A stretch of 64,000 nt of DNA. Source: Streptococcus suis. GTDB lineage: Bacteria; Bacillota; Bacilli; Lactobacillales; Streptococcaceae. Shown here one piece after another: positions 63,689-64,000 of this stretch; positions within the stretch are counted from its first letter, which is position 1, and every line of letters begins with the position of its first letter. Both the position numbers and the translations under genes were made by a program. The stretch spans positions 219,497 to 283,496 of the forward strand of contig JAKTNK010000001.1 in assembly GCA_029593465.1 (NCBI GenBank). The letters run 5' to 3'. A model generated the notes under the pieces. The model saw nothing but the letters and a program-made list of their open reading frames with translations. It did no database searches and had not been told where the DNA came from.

Positions 63689-64000
63689 TTGTAAAATGAA
63701 GTGCAACAAAAAAGACATGTTATTCTGCTATACTAGAATTCCCCAACTCAGTATAGAAAGCAGATAAACATGTCCACCACTCATTCTACCAAAAATTCTT
63801 CGTATTCACACCTCTCAGCCTCTGAACGTGGCGAAATGAGTGCTTATCTCAAGATGGGAAAGAAGCCAGCTGAGATTGCTCGGCTCCTGGGTCGTCACCG
63901 TTCGACCATCTGTCGTGAAATAAGGCGGGGAACTGTTACACAAGTCCAAGATAAAAATGGAAAGCTGAACTACTACGAGGCTTATTTCGCAGATAGCGGT
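63689..64000 (+). mobile_element. IS30-family element, left end (continues past window)
   Basis: Begins near TTGTAAAATGAAGTGCAAC, a probable terminal repeat, followed by an extended -10 (TGCTATACT at 63726-63734) and the transposase. The right end is outside the window, so the exact left boundary cannot be tested. Confidence 0.65.
63770..64000 (+). CDS. IS30-family transposase, N-terminal part (truncated by window edge)
   Basis: The first 77 residues of a transposase, open to the last base of the window. The helix-turn-helix of IS30 enzymes is clear: SHLSASERGEMSAYLKMGKKPAEIARLLGRHRSTICREIRRG, preceded by a Ser/Thr-rich tail. It resembles the transposase of IS1239 from S. pyogenes. The DDE catalytic domain is not in view, so whether the copy is intact is unknown. 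Confidence 0.88.
   Translation, partial: MSTTHSTKNSSYSHLSASERGEMSAYLKMGKKPAEIARLLGRHRSTICREIRRGTVTQVQDKNGKLNYYEAYFADSG

Overview
The window is a stretch of Firmicute chromosome of the genus Streptococcus, most likely the pyogenic group. The tmRNA encodes the streptococcal tag AKNNTSYALAA. The order rpiA-deoB-punA-clc-deoD, then pyrF-pyrE-ung-pyrC-plsY-parE-parC-ilvE-rpsA, then dnaE-pfkA-pyk-lepB-glmS, resembles what I remember of S. pyogenes and relatives. Species cannot be fixed from the sequence alone. Nearly all genes have AGGAG-type ribosome binding sites, and many have TTGACA/TATAAT-type promoters.

Layout. 1-4937: pentose phosphate and nucleoside salvage (rpiA end, deoB, purine nucleoside phosphorylases punA and deoD, a ClC transporter). 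4940-6631: a solitary HEPN-motif protein and a convergent LysR regulator sharing one terminator hairpin. 6854-9570: a DpnII-type restriction-modification cassette (dpnM, dpnA, a 40-codon ORF, dpnB) with an apparent leaderless promoter and a competence-type CIN-box in front of dpnA. 9800-17431: pyrimidine synthesis (PyrR-type leader, pyrF, pyrE, pyrC) interleaved with a GNAT protein, an amidase, an amino-acid ABC binding protein and permease without an ATPase, and ung. 17528-25030: plsY, topoisomerase IV (parE, ykvA-like, parC), ilvE and a DUF2969 gene. 25089-29390: tRNA-Tyr, tRNA-Gln, rpsA, tRNA-Arg, small membrane and lipoprotein genes, a phage tape-measure remnant and tmRNA. 29463-41526: dnaE, pfkA, pyk, a signal-peptidase-like gene, an ISL3-family element with clear ends and target duplication, glmS and mtlA. 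41614-45167: mtlR-mtlF-mtlD.

45279-48988 is a decaying region: an amino-acid ABC transporter operon in which all three genes are damaged within their first codons, followed by an IS630 remnant that itself carries an insertion. 49576-58414 is a glycosaminoglycan-disaccharide utilisation island: PTS EIIA/B/C/D import, unsaturated glucuronyl hydrolase (GH88), then DhuI, DhuD, KdgK and KdgA leading to pyruvate and glyceraldehyde-3-phosphate, with the LacI-family regulator RegR. 58622-63138: a hypothetical gene, guaC, xpt and an ABC-F ATPase. The right edge holds a degenerate class II bacteriocin gene behind a LytTR-type operator, then the start of an IS30-family element.

I did not find a clearly new multi-gene system. 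The most interesting signals are the HEPN protein coupled to deoD, the SigX-type box inside the DpnII cassette, ParC Ile79, the signal peptidase homologue apparently without its catalytic dyad, the coordinated 5' damage to the ABC operon, paired operators for NagR at glmS and for RegR at the glycosaminoglycan operons, and the bacteriocin remnant.
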